From assembly GCF_002860205.1 (NCBI RefSeq), contig NZ_PGVB01000010.1, positions 310,001 to 374,000 on the forward strand: 64,000 nt of DNA. The letters are read 5' to 3'. The stretch comes from Bacillus sp. T33-2. GTDB lineage: Bacteria > Bacillota > Bacilli > Bacillales > Cytobacillaceae. A model generated the notes under the pieces. It did no database searches, was not told the DNA's origin, and saw only the letters and a program-made list of their open reading frames with translations. Position numbers and translations under genes: made by a program. Positions 24,516-33,875 of this stretch are shown here, piece by piece. Numbering within the stretch: position 1 is the first letter of the stretch; every line of letters begins with the position of its first letter.

Positions 24516-24845
24516 GTGAAGAAGAGATTCTATATATTATGTCTATTTATTTCCCTGGTAATCGTAAGCTATCTTGAGTCGCCCTACTCTGTCCTGAATG
24601 CAAAGCATTCGATTTTCTATAACAACCCCTATGAGGTAGAGCTTGCAAAGACAGTAGATTCCCAAACGGAAGATGATACTGGATCATCAATTCCATCATT
24701 AGAATGGAAACTCGAAAAAGAAGAAGAGAGTGATGATTATATTGTACAAACATATAGAGAATATGAAGTATATAAAGATAGCGACGGGGAGATCATCAAA
24801 TCCACTCCAACCTCCAACTTTGAATTTCTGCGATACAAGAAATGA
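24516..24845 (+). CDS. Hypothetical secreted 109-aa protein
   Basis: GTG start at 24516 with AAAGGAGCCAGTAATA upstream. Residues 1-28 form a signal peptide (KKRFYILCLFISLVIVSYLE); the mature part is acidic (EDDTGSSIPSLEWKLEKEEE) with a Tyr-rich end (YREYEVYKDSDGE). No family recognised. It lies 48 bp behind the Spo0E-like gene and may be co-transcribed. Confidence 0.5.
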   Translation: MKKRFYILCLFISLVIVSYLESPYSVLNAKHSIFYNNPYEVELAKTVDSQTEDDTGSSIPSLEWKLEKEEESDDYIVQTYREYEVYKDSDGEIIKSTPTSNFEFLRYKK

Positions 24846-25031
24846 ACGCTTGAAATCCACCAAATGACTAGGGTATCACCTATAATTTTTTTAAGAATTT
24901 CTAAAAATCCGCCTTACTACCCATTGCCCCCCGGTATTCTGAAACCTTTTGTCTATTTTTCTGAATTTTGTGTTTATTGTTTGGGATAACGGTTAATAGA
25001 CTAAGGAACAAATATGCAGGGAGGAAAGCAG

Positions 25032-25928
25032 ATGTTTAAAAGATTCGACCAGCTTTTAATTGACCTTCCAGCCCCGGATCATCCAGATCCAGATGGGGCG
25101 GCGGCTGCACAGGAACTGCTAGGTGGCAAGTTCGGTGAGATGTCTACATTAAACAACTACATGTTCCAGTCGTTTAATTTCCGAGGAAAAAACAAGCTTC
25201 GTCCATTTTTCGATCTAGTTGCCAGTATTACTGCCGAAGAACTCGGCCATGTTGAATTAGTTACTCATGCGATTAACATGTCCCTTGAAGGTGTAACGCA
25301 GGACGGCGAGCCTGACAGCGGCCCGCTTAAGGCCGGGGGCGCGATGCCAAACAAATTCCACTTTATCCCTGCTGCCCAAAGCGCCATTCCAGGTTCGTCC
25401 TCCGGCCAGGGCTGGACTGGGGATAATGTTTTTAACAGCGGGAATCTAATTTTGGATCTGCTGCACAATTTCTTTTTGGAATGCGGGGCACGAACGCATA
25501 AAATGAGAGTGTATGAAATGACTGACAGCCCTGTCATCAGGGAAATGGTCGGTTACCTGCTTGTACGAGGCGGAGTGCACGTTGTTGCCTATGCAAAAGC
25601 ACTGGAAGTAGCAACAGGAGTCGACATAGGAAAAATGCTTCCTATTCCGAGCCTTGACAATAAACGCTTTGACCATGCCAGAAAATATGAAGAACAAGGA
25701 ATCCATCAACGTTTGTATACATGGAGTGACTCTGATTACCGCTCAATCGACCAAATTTGGAAAGGAAACCATCCTATTGACGGTCAACCTTTGTTTGTTA
25801 CAGAAGGAATGCCTGAAGGCTTTACCATACCGGAATTCAGTGAATTGCCGCAAGAATTCGCACCTGGCATTGGCCCTGATGAATTTATGGAAATTGCAAA
25901 CCGCCTGCAGAAGTCGGCAGGACTGTAG
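25032..25928 (+). CDS. Manganese catalase
   Basis: 298 aa from the ATG at 25032 (site GGGAGGAAAGCAG). It breaks hydrogen peroxide into water and oxygen with a di-manganese centre. Metal-ligand regions of the ferritin-like helix bundle are seen: GEMSTLNNYMFQSFNF, ASITAEELGHVELV (Glu and His ligands), LHNFFLECGARTHKM, and LLVRGGVHVVAYAKALE (second Glu/His). The C-terminal tail (FTIPEFSELPQEFAPG) is typical of YdbD-type non-haem catalases. Single gene with terminator at 26004-26030. Confidence 0.9.
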   Translation: MFKRFDQLLIDLPAPDHPDPDGAAAAQELLGGKFGEMSTLNNYMFQSFNFRGKNKLRPFFDLVASITAEELGHVELVTHAINMSLEGVTQDGEPDSGPLKAGGAMPNKFHFIPAAQSAIPGSSSGQGWTGDNVFNSGNLILDLLHNFFLECGARTHKMRVYEMTDSPVIREMVGYLLVRGGVHVVAYAKALEVATGVDIGKMLPIPSLDNKRFDHARKYEEQGIHQRLYTWSDSDYRSIDQIWKGNHPIDGQPLFVTEGMPEGFTIPEFSELPQEFAPGIGPDEFMEIANRLQKSAGL

Positions 25929-26003
25929 AAAGCGTAACAAGGAATGGATTGAATCAATAGTTCACGTTGCCACTTGATTATGAACAATACTATATACACT
26001 CAT

Positions 26004-26030
26004 AAAAACCTGCCACCTAGGCAGGTTTTT
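26004..26030 (+). terminator. Terminator of the Mn catalase gene
   Basis: AAAAACCTGCC/GGCAGGTTTTT stem, strong U-tract. The remaining 26031-26316 is A/T-rich leader with no supported gene. Confidence 0.88.
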
Positions 26031-26316
26031 CATTTCTAATTCATGAGCAGGCCTTTCATTGATTTCAGCTTACAACAGCCTAAAATAACCTCTAGTTGGT
26101 TAATATAGGTATGTGAAAAAGTTTTAATGGCACAGATGGATGCCTGCAAGGATATTGGTCCGGAATGATGAAAGTTTCGTTGATACAATAGTTTTTTTGT
26201 CTCCTAAAGAATTTGCCATACATAAAAACCATGCATTCAACCAATTATCTTTCTCTGGACTCACAAGGATTTTGTTTGATAATATGGCAAAAGATTCGTT
26301 TTTTGAGGTGCCGTAC

Positions 26317-27207
26317 ATGACAAAGAGGGAAATGATTGCTAAAAAGGTGGCCTGGATTAGTGTTTGGGCAAATATTATTTTAACGATAGGTAAAGTTGTG
26401 ATTGGCTGGTATGGAAATAGTGATGCAGTATTTGCGGACGGAATTCATTCTGCTGCAGACGTGTTTGCTTCTATCATTGTACTGCTGGTTATCAAACTTG
26501 CGAATAAGCCCGCTGATGAGGACCACCCTTATGGACATGGTAAAGCAGAAGTCGTTGTCTCAGGCGTTGTCGGCATCATCTTGTTTTTTGTTTCCATTTA
26601 TATTACTTATGAAGGCATTATTGGATTTTTCCATCCAATCGAACCACCCAATATACTTGCTATGTGGATTGCGATCATTTCATACATTTCAAAAGAAATA
26701 CTGTACAGGTATTCTTTGAAGGTGGCCGACCACCACAAAAGTAAAGCTATCGAGGCGATCGCTTTTGACCATAAAGCAGACATCGTGGCCTCCATTGCTG
26801 CTGCCGCCGGCGTAGTCCTCTCTATATTGGGCGAAAAATTCGATATTGCCCCATTGCTGTACGGAGATAAAGTTGCAAGCATATTCGTGGCTTACCTCAT
26901 ATTTAAAATTGCAAAGGAAATGCTTACTGAGGCTTTTCATATCCTGCTTGAGCGCAGCATTCACGCGGAAACGCTTCAAGATTATATCAAAGTCATTTCC
27001 CAGTTTGAAGAAATAAAAAGGATCGACAAAATCCGTGCAAGGGAGCATGGCCACTATGTGCTGGTAGATTTGCGCATATCCATCGACCACTATAAAACGA
27101 TAAAAGAAGGACATGATCTCGCACGGGAAATTAAACAAGCATTAATAAAGGAATATGACAATATTCAAGAGGTGTTAATTCATTTAAACCCGTATTTTCC
27201 TGATTAG
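26317..27207 (+). CDS. CDF-family divalent metal cation transporter
   Basis: 296 aa from the ATG at 26317 (site GAGGTGCCGTAC); a longer frame from 26140 has no site and adds an unrelated N-terminus. Membrane helices start at VAWISVWANIILTIGKVVIG. The first metal-binding pair is DAVFADGIHSAADVF, matching the DxxxD motif of cation diffusion facilitators; the second is EAIAFDHKADIVAS (HxxxD). A ~90-residue cytoplasmic domain follows, with EHGHYVLVDLRISID. It exports metal from the cytoplasm. It lies behind Mn catalase and resembles the MneP/MneS manganese exporters of B. subtilis; the metal is inferred. Confidence 0.87.
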   Translation: MTKREMIAKKVAWISVWANIILTIGKVVIGWYGNSDAVFADGIHSAADVFASIIVLLVIKLANKPADEDHPYGHGKAEVVVSGVVGIILFFVSIYITYEGIIGFFHPIEPPNILAMWIAIISYISKEILYRYSLKVADHHKSKAIEAIAFDHKADIVASIAAAAGVVLSILGEKFDIAPLLYGDKVASIFVAYLIFKIAKEMLTEAFHILLERSIHAETLQDYIKVISQFEEIKRIDKIRAREHGHYVLVDLRISIDHYKTIKEGHDLAREIKQALIKEYDNIQEVLIHLNPYFPD

Positions 27208-27225
27208 CTCTGTAAAAATAGACAC

Positions 27226-27257
27226 AAAAAGACGTGCTATTAGCAGCACGTCTTTTT
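27226..27257. terminator. Bidirectional terminator
   Basis: AAAAAGACGTGCT/AGCACGTCTTTTT stem between the CDF gene (+) and copZ (-), with A- and U-runs on both sides. Confidence 0.9.
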
Positions 27258-27260
27258 CGG

Positions 27261-27467
27261 TTATTCTACATCATATCCTTGGTCGTCGATCGTTTCTTTG
27301 ATTTCAGCCAGAGATACTTGCTCACTGTTGAAATCTACATCTACTGTACCATCCTGTAAATTTACTTTCACATTGCTTACACCGTCGAGTTTTCCTACAC
27401 TGCCTTCAACCGCTTTTACGCAGTGTCCGCATGACATTCCCTTAACATTCAATGTAACACTTTCCAT
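27261..27467 (-). CDS. copZ: Copper chaperone CopZ
   Basis: 68 aa, exact length of the family. One heavy-metal-associated domain with the Cu(I) site GMSCGHCVKAVEG and the usual end AEIKETIDDQGYDVE. It carries Cu(I) in the cytoplasm to the CopA ATPase. It is separated from csoR by ~210 bp that hold its own promoter (TTGCAT-17-TATATT) with a CsoR-type operator in the spacer. Confidence 0.93.
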   Translation of the reverse strand: MESVTLNVKGMSCGHCVKAVEGSVGKLDGVSNVKVNLQDGTVDVDFNSEQVSLAEIKETIDDQGYDVE

Positions 27468-27579
27468 GAAATATCCCTCGCATGTTCATTTTTTTAAATA
27501 GTTTTGCATTCACAGCAATTATGGCTTTGCCTCTGTTAAAACGTCTAAACAATAGCCAGATGCTGCTTGCTTTAATAAC

Positions 27580-27608
27580 AATATACTATACCCTCCTACT
27601 GTATGCAA
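27580..27608 (-). promoter_or_regulatory. copZ promoter with CsoR-type operator
   Basis: -35 TTGCAT (27603-27608) and -10 TATATT (27580-27585) with a 17-bp spacer. TATACCCT (27587-27594) and the degenerate right arm ACTGTATG (27598-27605) form an imperfect copy of the copA operator at 30757-30775. Confidence 0.65.
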
Positions 27609-27681
27609 AGGGTTTAACTTTTTTGCCTGCATTTATCCATATTTCACAATTTGTTCGAAAATTCGTTATGCAGCTAAAATG

Positions 27682-28023
27682 CTATTTTTTCATCAACTTT
27701 TGGATAGTCGTCAGTAACTCATCTACCACTTCATGGTCCCCTTCTTGAATCCGTTCCACTATACAGGTTTTCATATGCCCTTCAAGAAGTATCTTTGCCA
27801 CACTGTTCAAGGCTGCCTGTGTGGCGGAAATTTGGGTTATCACATCGTCACAATAAGTGTCTTTTTCAATGAGCCCTTTAATGCCGCGAATCTGTCCTTC
27901 GATCCTATTTAATCTTGTAACAAGGTTTTGTTTTGTTTTTTCGGAATGGTGGCTTTTTCGGCCGGATGTTGCGATTTCATCCCCGCAATGGGTGCTACTT
28001 GCTTCGTTATCAATGATATCCAT
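27682..28023 (-). CDS. csoR: Copper-sensing repressor CsoR
   Basis: 113 aa. An all-helical DUF156 repressor: RLNRIEGQIRGIKGLIEKDTYCDDVITQIS with the first Cu(I) Cys, then LLEGHMKTCIVERIQEG with the His and second Cys of the Cys-His-Cys Cu(I) site. The N-terminal ~28 residues are extra polar sequence with one Cys-Gly (THCGDE). It releases its GC-rich palindromes when bound to Cu(I). It is transcribed in the same direction as copA and the 49-aa gene, and probably in the same message. Confidence 0.92.
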   Translation of the reverse strand: MDIIDNEASSTHCGDEIATSGRKSHHSEKTKQNLVTRLNRIEGQIRGIKGLIEKDTYCDDVITQISATQAALNSVAKILLEGHMKTCIVERIQEGDHEVVDELLTTIQKLMKK

Positions 28024-28106
28024 TTCAAAACCTCCTTTCTTTTGATTTTATAATACCTGGTTCCGATTCAACAACTCGATTGGATAATAAAATAATGTCT
28101 GCCGAT

Positions 28107-28256
28107 TCAATGCTCTGCCGCTTTCTTCCCCTCATGACTACCATCATGTTCGACTTCCGCTGGGCTGTCTTCTGCTGCAAAAAATTGAGCATAAACCTCA
28201 TATCCGCCTATCACGACCAACACATACAGTATGGCTGCGACCGCCCATTTTTTCAT
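28107..28256 (-). CDS. 49-aa copper-operon membrane peptide
   Basis: Lies between copA and csoR. From the ATG at 28256 (GGGAGATT upstream) the product is 49 aa: MKKWAVAAILYVLVVIGGYE makes a single N-terminal helix and the tail is acidic and His-containing, SPAEVEHDGSHEGKKAAEH. The tail's His, Asp and Glu could bind metal. I do not know a named family; similar short single-helix peptides accompany copA in other Bacilli by my recollection. It is too short for most gene finders. Confidence 0.6.
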   Translation of the reverse strand: MKKWAVAAILYVLVVIGGYEVYAQFFAAEDSPAEVEHDGSHEGKKAAEH

Positions 28257-28274
28257 AATCTCCCGTTCCCTTCC

Positions 28275-30698
28275 TTATTGTTCGAGTTTCACCCGTTGAA
28301 GCCTGAGTGCATTCAAAACAACTGAAACTGAACTGAAAGCCATAGCCGCCCCCGCCAGCCATGGTGCCAGGAACCCTAAAGCTGCAACTGGAATTCCGAG
28401 CGTGTTATAACCGAACGCCCAGAAGAGATTTTGCTTAATATTGCGGATCGTCTTCTTGCTCATCACGATTGCATCCGCGATACTGTTTAAATCGCCACGC
28501 ATTAACGTAATATCTGCTGCTTCCATCGCAACATCCGTTCCAGTTCCAATCGCCATTCCGATGTCTGCCACCGCAAGTGCCGGGGCATCGTTAATTCCGT
28601 CTCCTACCATGGCCACACGTTTTCCTTGCTCCTGAAGCTTCTTCACCTGATCTGCTTTTCCTTCAGGCAACACCTCGGCGATCGCATAATCTATGCCAAC
28701 TTGTGATGCAATTGCATTGGCCGTTCGCTCATTGTCTCCGGTAATCATAATGACTTCAAGCCCCATGCCCTTTAGGCGGCTAATCGCTTCCCTGGAAGTT
28801 TCCTTCACTGTATCAGCGACTGCGATGATGCCGGCAAAAGCACCGTCAATTGCGACAAGCATGGCAGTTTTTCCATTGTCCTCAAGAGCTTCCATTTCTA
28901 TGGCAGCGGTGCCAATGGCAATTCCATATTTCGTCATAAGCTTTCTTGTTCCAACCAGTACTTCATGATTATCAACTCTGGCTTTAATCCCGTAACCGGG
29001 AATGGCTTCAAATTCAGCGGGATCCGCTAATTCGATGGCTCTCTCTTTTATCCCCAGGACAATGGCTTCAGCCAGCGGATGTTCAGATTGCCGCTCAGCA
29101 GATCCAACTAATTTCAAGAAATCTGCCTCATTCCAATTGCCGTCAACTAGTACATTTGTCAATACCGGTTTTCCGTTTGTGACTGTCCCGGTTTTATCCA
29201 AAACAACTGTTGTGATGCGATGCGTCATTTCAAGGTGTTCACCGCCTTTGAAAAGCACTCCATACTCGGCAGCCCTTCCGGATCCAGCCATAATCGATGT
29301 CGGTGTGGCCAGGCCAAGAGCGCAAGGACAAGCAATGACAAGAACGGCAATCAGCTTTTCAAGCGCAACCGCAAACTCACCTGGACTTACCCATAGATAC
29401 CACACGAGGAAAGTAACGACTGCGATTCCGACTACAATCGGGACAAAAATACCCGAAATCTGGTCGGCTAGCCGTTGAATTGGAGCCTTCGAGCCTTGTG
29501 CTTCCTCAACTACTTTGATGATCTGGGCTAATGCCGTGTCCCTGCCTACCTTGGTCGCTGTCACCTTCAGGAATCCATTTTTGTTAACGGTCGCACCGAT
29601 AACAGCATCGCCAACTGTTTTATCAACAGGGACACTCTCTCCGGTAAGCATCGATTCATCCAGCGCAGACCTTCCGTCAACAATTTGGCCATCGACCGGT
29701 ACCTTTTCACCCGGTTTGACATAGACGAGGTCTCCGACAACTACCTCTTCAAGCGGAATGTCAAGTTCCTGGCCGCCCCTGTACACGGTAGCCGTTTTTG
29801 CCTGTAATCCCATCAACTTTTTAATCGCTTCAGAAGAGCGGCCCTTTGCCCTCGCTTCGAACAGCTTACCCAGGATGATGAGCGTGATCAGCACGGCACT
29901 GGTCTCAAAATACAGTTCCACCATATGTTGGTTCGATCCAACCGAAATGATTGACAGATACAGGCTGTAAAAATATGCGGCAGAAGTCCCGAGTGCGACC
30001 AGAACATCCATATTGGCACTCCTGTTCCTTAGGGCTTTGTATGCCCCGACATAAAACTGTTTTCCTATGACAAATTGGACGGGTGTCGCCAGTGCCAGTT
30101 GAACCCAGGGATTCATCAGCATTTCAGGCAAATAAATGAACGAAGTGAACTCAAAGTGGCTTACCATCGCCCAAAGAAGCGGAAGGGAAAGTATCAGTGA
30201 AAATACAAACTTGCCCTTTTGCTTTTCGATTTCTTTTTGACGATGGTCCGAACCTTCGGCTATTGCGGCCTGTTTCACTTTGGCCTGGTACCCAATCTTT
30301 TCGATCTTTTTGATCATGTCCTGGATACTTACCTGTGAGGGATTATATTCTACCGTTGCCGTTTCCAGGGCGAGGTTGACACTTGCCTTTTTGATCCCTT
30401 CCAGTTTGTTCAGCCCTTTTTCAATCCGGGCTGAACATGCGGCACATGTCATGCCAACTATATCAAATTCAGCTTTTTCTGTGACTACCGCGTATCCCAG
30501 GTCAGTTATTTTCTTCTCAAATTCCTGTACACCGGTTATTTCCGGGTTAAATTTGACTATCGCTTTTTCAAGGGCCAGGTTGACATTGGCATCTTCAACT
30601 CCCTCTACTTTCTTTAAGCCTTTTTCAATTCGGGTGGCACACGCTGCGCATGTCATTCCGGAAACAGGCAATTGGACTTCTTTTGCTAAAGTACTCAT
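28275..30698 (-). CDS. copA: Cu(+)-exporting P1B-type ATPase CopA
   Basis: 807 aa from the ATG at 30698 (GGGAGGGTCCGC); an ATG five codons upstream overlaps the site. Two N-terminal HMA domains each carry GMTCAAC (residues ~10-75 and ~78-145). The membrane ion site is [14 protein letters not shown], typical of Cu(I) pumps. Catalytic motifs are [10 protein letters not shown] in the actuator, [10 protein letters not shown] with the phosphorylated Asp, the P1B-specific SEHPLAEAI in the nucleotide domain, and [13 protein letters not shown]. It pumps Cu(I) out of the cytoplasm. Expressed from a CsoR-controlled promoter, with the 49-aa gene and csoR behind it. Confidence 0.95.
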   Translation of the reverse strand: MSTLAKEVQLPVSGMTCAACATRIEKGLKKVEGVEDANVNLALEKAIVKFNPEITGVQEFEKKITDLGYAVVTEKAEFDIVGMTCAACSARIEKGLNKLEGIKKASVNLALETATVEYNPSQVSIQDMIKKIEKIGYQAKVKQAAIAEGSDHRQKEIEKQKGKFVFSLILSLPLLWAMVSHFEFTSFIYLPEMLMNPWVQLALATPVQFVIGKQFYVGAYKALRNRSANMDVLVALGTSAAYFYSLYLSIISVGSNQHMVELYFETSAVLITLIILGKLFEARAKGRSSEAIKKLMGLQAKTATVYRGGQELDIPLEEVVVGDLVYVKPGEKVPVDGQIVDGRSALDESMLTGESVPVDKTVGDAVIGATVNKNGFLKVTATKVGRDTALAQIIKVVEEAQGSKAPIQRLADQISGIFVPIVVGIAVVTFLVWYLWVSPGEFAVALEKLIAVLVIACPCALGLATPTSIMAGSGRAAEYGVLFKGGEHLEMTHRITTVVLDKTGTVTNGKPVLTNVLVDGNWNEADFLKLVGSAERQSEHPLAEAIVLGIKERAIELADPAEFEAIPGYGIKARVDNHEVLVGTRKLMTKYGIAIGTAAIEMEALEDNGKTAMLVAIDGAFAGIIAVADTVKETSREAISRLKGMGLEVIMITGDNERTANAIASQVGIDYAIAEVLPEGKADQVKKLQEQGKRVAMVGDGINDAPALAVADIGMAIGTGTDVAMEAADITLMRGDLNSIADAIVMSKKTIRNIKQNLFWAFGYNTLGIPVAALGFLAPWLAGAAMAFSSVSVVLNALRLQRVKLEQ

Positions 30699-30752
30699 TG
30701 CGGACCCTCCCATCTATGATTCATATGTAAACTTATCCGCAGCTATATTTTT

Positions 30753-30781
30753 ATACTATACCCTTGTAGGGTATATGTCAA
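30753..30781 (-). promoter_or_regulatory. copA promoter with CsoR operator
   Basis: TATACCCTTGTAGGGTATA (30757-30775) is a perfect 8-3-8 inverted repeat of the CsoR type (ATACCC/GGGTAT). It fills the spacer between -35 TTGACA (30776-30781) and -10 TAGTAT (30753-30758), so bound CsoR blocks RNA polymerase. Confidence 0.85.
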
Positions 30782-30813
30782 CGATGAAAATAACTCATTA
30801 GAAGATTTTTCTG

Positions 30814-32220
30814 TCAGTTATTTTCCAAATTCCATATTTCTTTTAACCGTACGATCCCTTCGGCAATCTGCGAAGTCGACAACCCACCGAAGCCGAGCAT
30901 GATCAGCGAGCCCGGACACTCTTCTTCATCAAGCCAGTATTTTGCCGGATCATACACCCTTACATGAACAGACATTGCTTTTTCAATCAGGTCCCTTTTA
31001 CACCTGCCTTTTACATCAAGCAGAATATGCAATCCTGCTTTCTGTCCGATGACTTCGCAATTGTCCCCAAACTGCCTTGATATTTCGGAAAGCAATGTTT
31101 TATGTTTGTCCTGGTAGATTTTCCTCATTTTTCGAATATGCCTTTCAAAATCGCCATTCTGTATAAAAAGGCTTAAGGCGTTCTGGATTACCGGTGGCAC
31201 CGCCTGGTTGTAATTAGCCATTTTCGACTGGTATAGGCGAAGGATTTGTTCAGGCAGGACGAGATAACTCAGCCTTGTCCCAGGCAAAAACGCCTTGGAG
31301 AAAGTTCCTAAATAGATGACGCGCCCCTGCTTGTCCAGACTTTTTAGCGACGGCACCGGCTGGCCCTGGTACCGGAACTCACTGTCATAATCATCCTCGA
31401 TAATATAGCTTTCCGCATCCGCAGCCCATTGCAGGAGCCTGTTCCGCTTTTGCACAGGCATCACCATCCCGAGCGGAAACTGATGGGAAGGTGTAACATA
31501 CACCATTTCAGCCTGGCTAGCCGCGAGTTTCGCTATATTGATCCCATCTTCCTCCAAAGATACTGGAACGACGTTACAGCCATGATTTTGAAAAACGGCC
31601 CTGACCCCGTCATATCCGGGATCCTCAAACCCGACCGTCTTTCCCGGCAAGGACAGCATCTGGCATATATAACTAATGGTGTGCTGCGTCCCCGCGCATA
31701 AAACGATTTGTCCAGGAGAGCACTCAACGCCTCTTGCCCGGTACAAATAATCCGCAATCTGCTTTCTTAATCCGGGATCACCCTGCTTTTCACCATATAG
31801 AAGCATTTCATGCCCATTCATCCTGACAGCCTCATTCAGCGCCTTCTTCCACTTGGCATACGGAAACCTTGTTTCTTCGATATCCCCATATTGGAAGTCA
31901 TATAATACTGACACGCTTTCTGGTGCTTTTTGTTCCCCTTCATGATAGGAAATCCCGACATTTCCAGCCATTTCATCTATCACAGCAACCTCAATGCCGC
32001 TTCGGGGCTTGCTTTCCATATACCCTTCCGCAATCAGCTGCTGATAGGCCGATTCCACTGTATTCTTGCTTATATTCAGGGCGGTCGATAATTGCCTTAT
32101 CGACGGAATTTTTTGGCCTGCTGAAAGTTCGCCCGTCTCAATTGCGTTTTTTAAGAAATGATATAACTGTATGTATAAAGATTCTTTTCTCTCTCGATCT
32201 AAAATTGGCAGCAGTTCCAT
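30814..32220 (-). CDS. MocR/GntR-type regulator with aminotransferase-like domain
   Basis: 468 aa. Residues ~10-78 are a winged-helix GntR domain (LYIQLYHFLKNAIETGELSA, IPSIRQLSTALNISKNTVESAYQ). Residues ~110-465 are a class I aminotransferase fold with the PLP Lys in YLGTFSKAFLPGTRLSYLVL and VYVTPSHQFPLGMVMP. MocR proteins (GabR, PdxR) use PLP or a PLP-amine adduct as signal. It is divergent from a PPOx-like flavoprotein gene and probably regulates it. Two AACTGTCYC direct repeats lie in the space between. Confidence 0.88.
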   Translation of the reverse strand: MELLPILDRERKESLYIQLYHFLKNAIETGELSAGQKIPSIRQLSTALNISKNTVESAYQQLIAEGYMESKPRSGIEVAVIDEMAGNVGISYHEGEQKAPESVSVLYDFQYGDIEETRFPYAKWKKALNEAVRMNGHEMLLYGEKQGDPGLRKQIADYLYRARGVECSPGQIVLCAGTQHTISYICQMLSLPGKTVGFEDPGYDGVRAVFQNHGCNVVPVSLEEDGINIAKLAASQAEMVYVTPSHQFPLGMVMPVQKRNRLLQWAADAESYIIEDDYDSEFRYQGQPVPSLKSLDKQGRVIYLGTFSKAFLPGTRLSYLVLPEQILRLYQSKMANYNQAVPPVIQNALSLFIQNGDFERHIRKMRKIYQDKHKTLLSEISRQFGDNCEVIGQKAGLHILLDVKGRCKRDLIEKAMSVHVRVYDPAKYWLDEEECPGSLIMLGFGGLSTSQIAEGIVRLKEIWNLENN

Positions 32221-32231
32221 CTTCGCACCCC

Positions 32232-32264
32232 AACTGTCCCCGTATTTATTTTAAAAACTGTCTC
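32232..32264. promoter_or_regulatory. Direct-repeat operator for the MocR regulator
   Basis: AACTGTCCC (32232-32240) and AACTGTCTC (32256-32264) are repeated 24 bp apart, just upstream of a -35 TTGAAA (32266-32271) for the flavoprotein gene. MocR proteins such as GabR bind direct repeats near the target promoter. The assignment is by position. Confidence 0.5.
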
Positions 32265-32332
32265 TTTTGAAAAGGTCAAATCCCTTCTACAATAAATCAT
32301 ATCATTAAATCAGAATAAAGGGGTTTTTATAC

Positions 32333-32872
32333 ATGATGAGACAGCAGAAAATGGAATGTACCCATTCAGCAAAAATCAATCAATTTCTGTCACAGGCCCG
32401 GACCGGCCTTCTGGGATTGGCCGATGGCGACTTTCCGTATGTAATCCCGCTAAACTATGTCTGGTGGGACAGCAAAATATATTTTCACGGTGCTTCGGAA
32501 GGAAGAAAGACAGAAGTGCTCACAGCAAATCCGAATGCATGCTTTACCGTATGTGAGGAATACGGGACCATTGCCAATCCGGTACCCGCCAAAACCGATA
32601 CTGCTTACTTCAGTGTATTATTGTTTGGTAAAGCATTGCCTGTCACAGATTTAATTGAAGCAACAGCAGCAATGCAGCAAATGCTGCACAAATATGTGCC
32701 AGGCTACTACAGCCAGCCATTGCCAAGCGCACATGTAGAAAAATACCGGTCCTCCCTCGACAGCAAAACCCGTGTATATGCAATCGCACCTGATTCGATT
32801 ACTGCAAAAGAAAATCCAGTTGACCCGATGATGAGTTTTTATAATGGGAGAACTAGCCGGATAGACAGTTAA
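32333..32872 (+). CDS. Pyridoxamine 5'-phosphate oxidase-family flavoprotein
   Basis: 179 aa. An ATG three bases downstream (32336) is equally possible; the site is AAAGGGG. The split-barrel FMN fold is visible: ARTGLLGLADGDFPYVIPLN, YFHGASEGRKTEVLTANPN, CFTVCEEYG and SVLLFGKALPV. These blocks match PPOx-type proteins close to NimA and other FMN-binding reductases, not true PdxH. The substrate is unknown. Divergence from a MocR regulator suggests a PLP-related role. Confidence 0.78.
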   Translation: MMRQQKMECTHSAKINQFLSQARTGLLGLADGDFPYVIPLNYVWWDSKIYFHGASEGRKTEVLTANPNACFTVCEEYGTIANPVPAKTDTAYFSVLLFGKALPVTDLIEATAAMQQMLHKYVPGYYSQPLPSAHVEKYRSSLDSKTRVYAIAPDSITAKENPVDPMMSFYNGRTSRIDS

Positions 32873-32876
32873 AATA

Positions 32877-32921
32877 AAAAAAGCTTCCTGTCTCCATCCA
32901 GAAGGAAACAGAAGCTTTTTT
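32877..32921. terminator. Bidirectional terminator
   Basis: AAAAAGCTTC (32877-32886) pairs with GAAGCTTTTT (32911-32920), between convergent stop codons at 32872 and 32925. Confidence 0.75.
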
Positions 32922-32924
32922 TGT

Positions 32925-33125
32925 TTAAACGAACGCGTTTAACTCAATTCGGTCTTTCAACATAAATTGTTCACCATTCACTTCAATGCGGGCCGGTGGT
33001 CCGGACAGCTTAACAACTGTGATTTTTCCATGCTGAATCGTTGCCTCCAGGCTTGACTTTCTTTTCCCCGCCTTTGACAGCAAGCGGCCACTGAAATACT
33101 TTTCAACAAAATTAAGAAAAATCAT
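32925..33125 (-). CDS. Hypothetical 66-aa protein
   Basis: Frame from ATG at 33125 to TAA at 32925. There is no clear ribosome site before this ATG, so the start is uncertain. The C-terminal half (VVKLSGPPARIEVNGEQFML, then KDRIELNAFV) has the look of a small beta domain. The N-terminal half is basic. No family is recognised. Convergent terminator behind it supports a transcribed gene. Confidence 0.4.
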   Translation of the reverse strand: MIFLNFVEKYFSGRLLSKAGKRKSSLEATIQHGKITVVKLSGPPARIEVNGEQFMLKDRIELNAFV

Positions 33126-33320
33126 AGTCCGGAATTGCGGACTTTAGTCCCGACCAAAATCATAATGCACGAATCACTATCGAAACGCAGCCTACAATCA
33201 AACCGGTAGACCCGCACCCACTCTCATGTCGGAGAGCTGGTTTTTTCCCATTTTTCAACTAAGTCTTGACTTTAACAAGTAACTGGCTTACAATTTTGGA
33301 AAAATAACAACATTTAGTCA

Positions 33321-33570
33321 TAGCGATGAAAAGGACATGAGTCATTCCCACTTTTCTTTCCAGAGATCAGGGCCGCCGGCTGAAAGCCCTGAAGAAATGA
33401 GTTTGATTTACCGCCTTGGAGCTGAATGGGTAAAGCTGCATGATGAGCAACCATTTTCGGTAAAAAACCGTTATCTTTCTTAAGCGTAATGCATTCTTTC
33501 ATGCATTACGGAATTAGGGTGGCACCACGACCGCACTCGTCCCTTTTATAGGGATGGGTGCGTTTTTTTA
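33321..33570 (+). promoter_or_regulatory. T-box riboswitch 1 (threonine), with terminator
   Basis: First of two tandem T-box leaders ahead of the threonyl-tRNA synthetase gene. The T-box element AGGGTGGCACCACG is at 33516-33529 and the competing terminator (CGCACTCGTCCC..GGGATGGGTGCG with a T-run) ends at 33570. The Stem I specifier region reads TTTACCGCC, giving a threonine ACC codon. Uncharged tRNA-Thr binding would stabilise the antiterminator. The variable base after TGG is C. Confidence 0.9.
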
Positions 33571-33593
33571 TTTAATTAATTTAATTTAATATG

Positions 33594-33846
33594 ACAGTAA
33601 TGAAGAGGACACGAGTCATTCTCGATTTTTCTTGCCAGAGACCAGGGCCGCCGGCTGAAAGCCCTGGAGAAAAGAGCTTGATTTACCGCCTCTGAGCTAT
33701 GATGGGTAAAGCTGCCTTCCAGCAACCATCATCGGTAAAACCGTTATCTTTCTTGAGCGCGATGCGATCTTTCTTGCATTGCGGAACTAGGGTGGAACCA
33801 CGGCCGCATACGTCCCTGCTTTTGGGATGGATGCGGCCTTTTTATA
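33594..33846 (+). promoter_or_regulatory. T-box riboswitch 2 (threonine), with terminator
   Basis: Near-duplicate of the first leader. The specifier region again reads TTTACCGCC. The T-box AGGGTGGAACCACG is at 33789-33802 and the terminator CGCATACGTCCC..GGGATGGATGCG with a T-run ends near 33846. Its TGG is followed by A, which would pair with U73 of tRNA-Thr. Two leaders in series demand two antitermination events before the gene is read. Confidence 0.92.
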
Positions 33847-33875
33847 TTCCAATGCAAAAAAATGGAGGAATGAAC

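Noticed and set aside
26140-26316. N-terminal extension of the CDF transporter
   Set aside because: No ribosome site at 26140, composition unlike the family; the start at 26317 has a proper site.
28441-30801. Several plus-strand frames across copA
   Set aside because: They are antisense shadows of the copA coding sequence.
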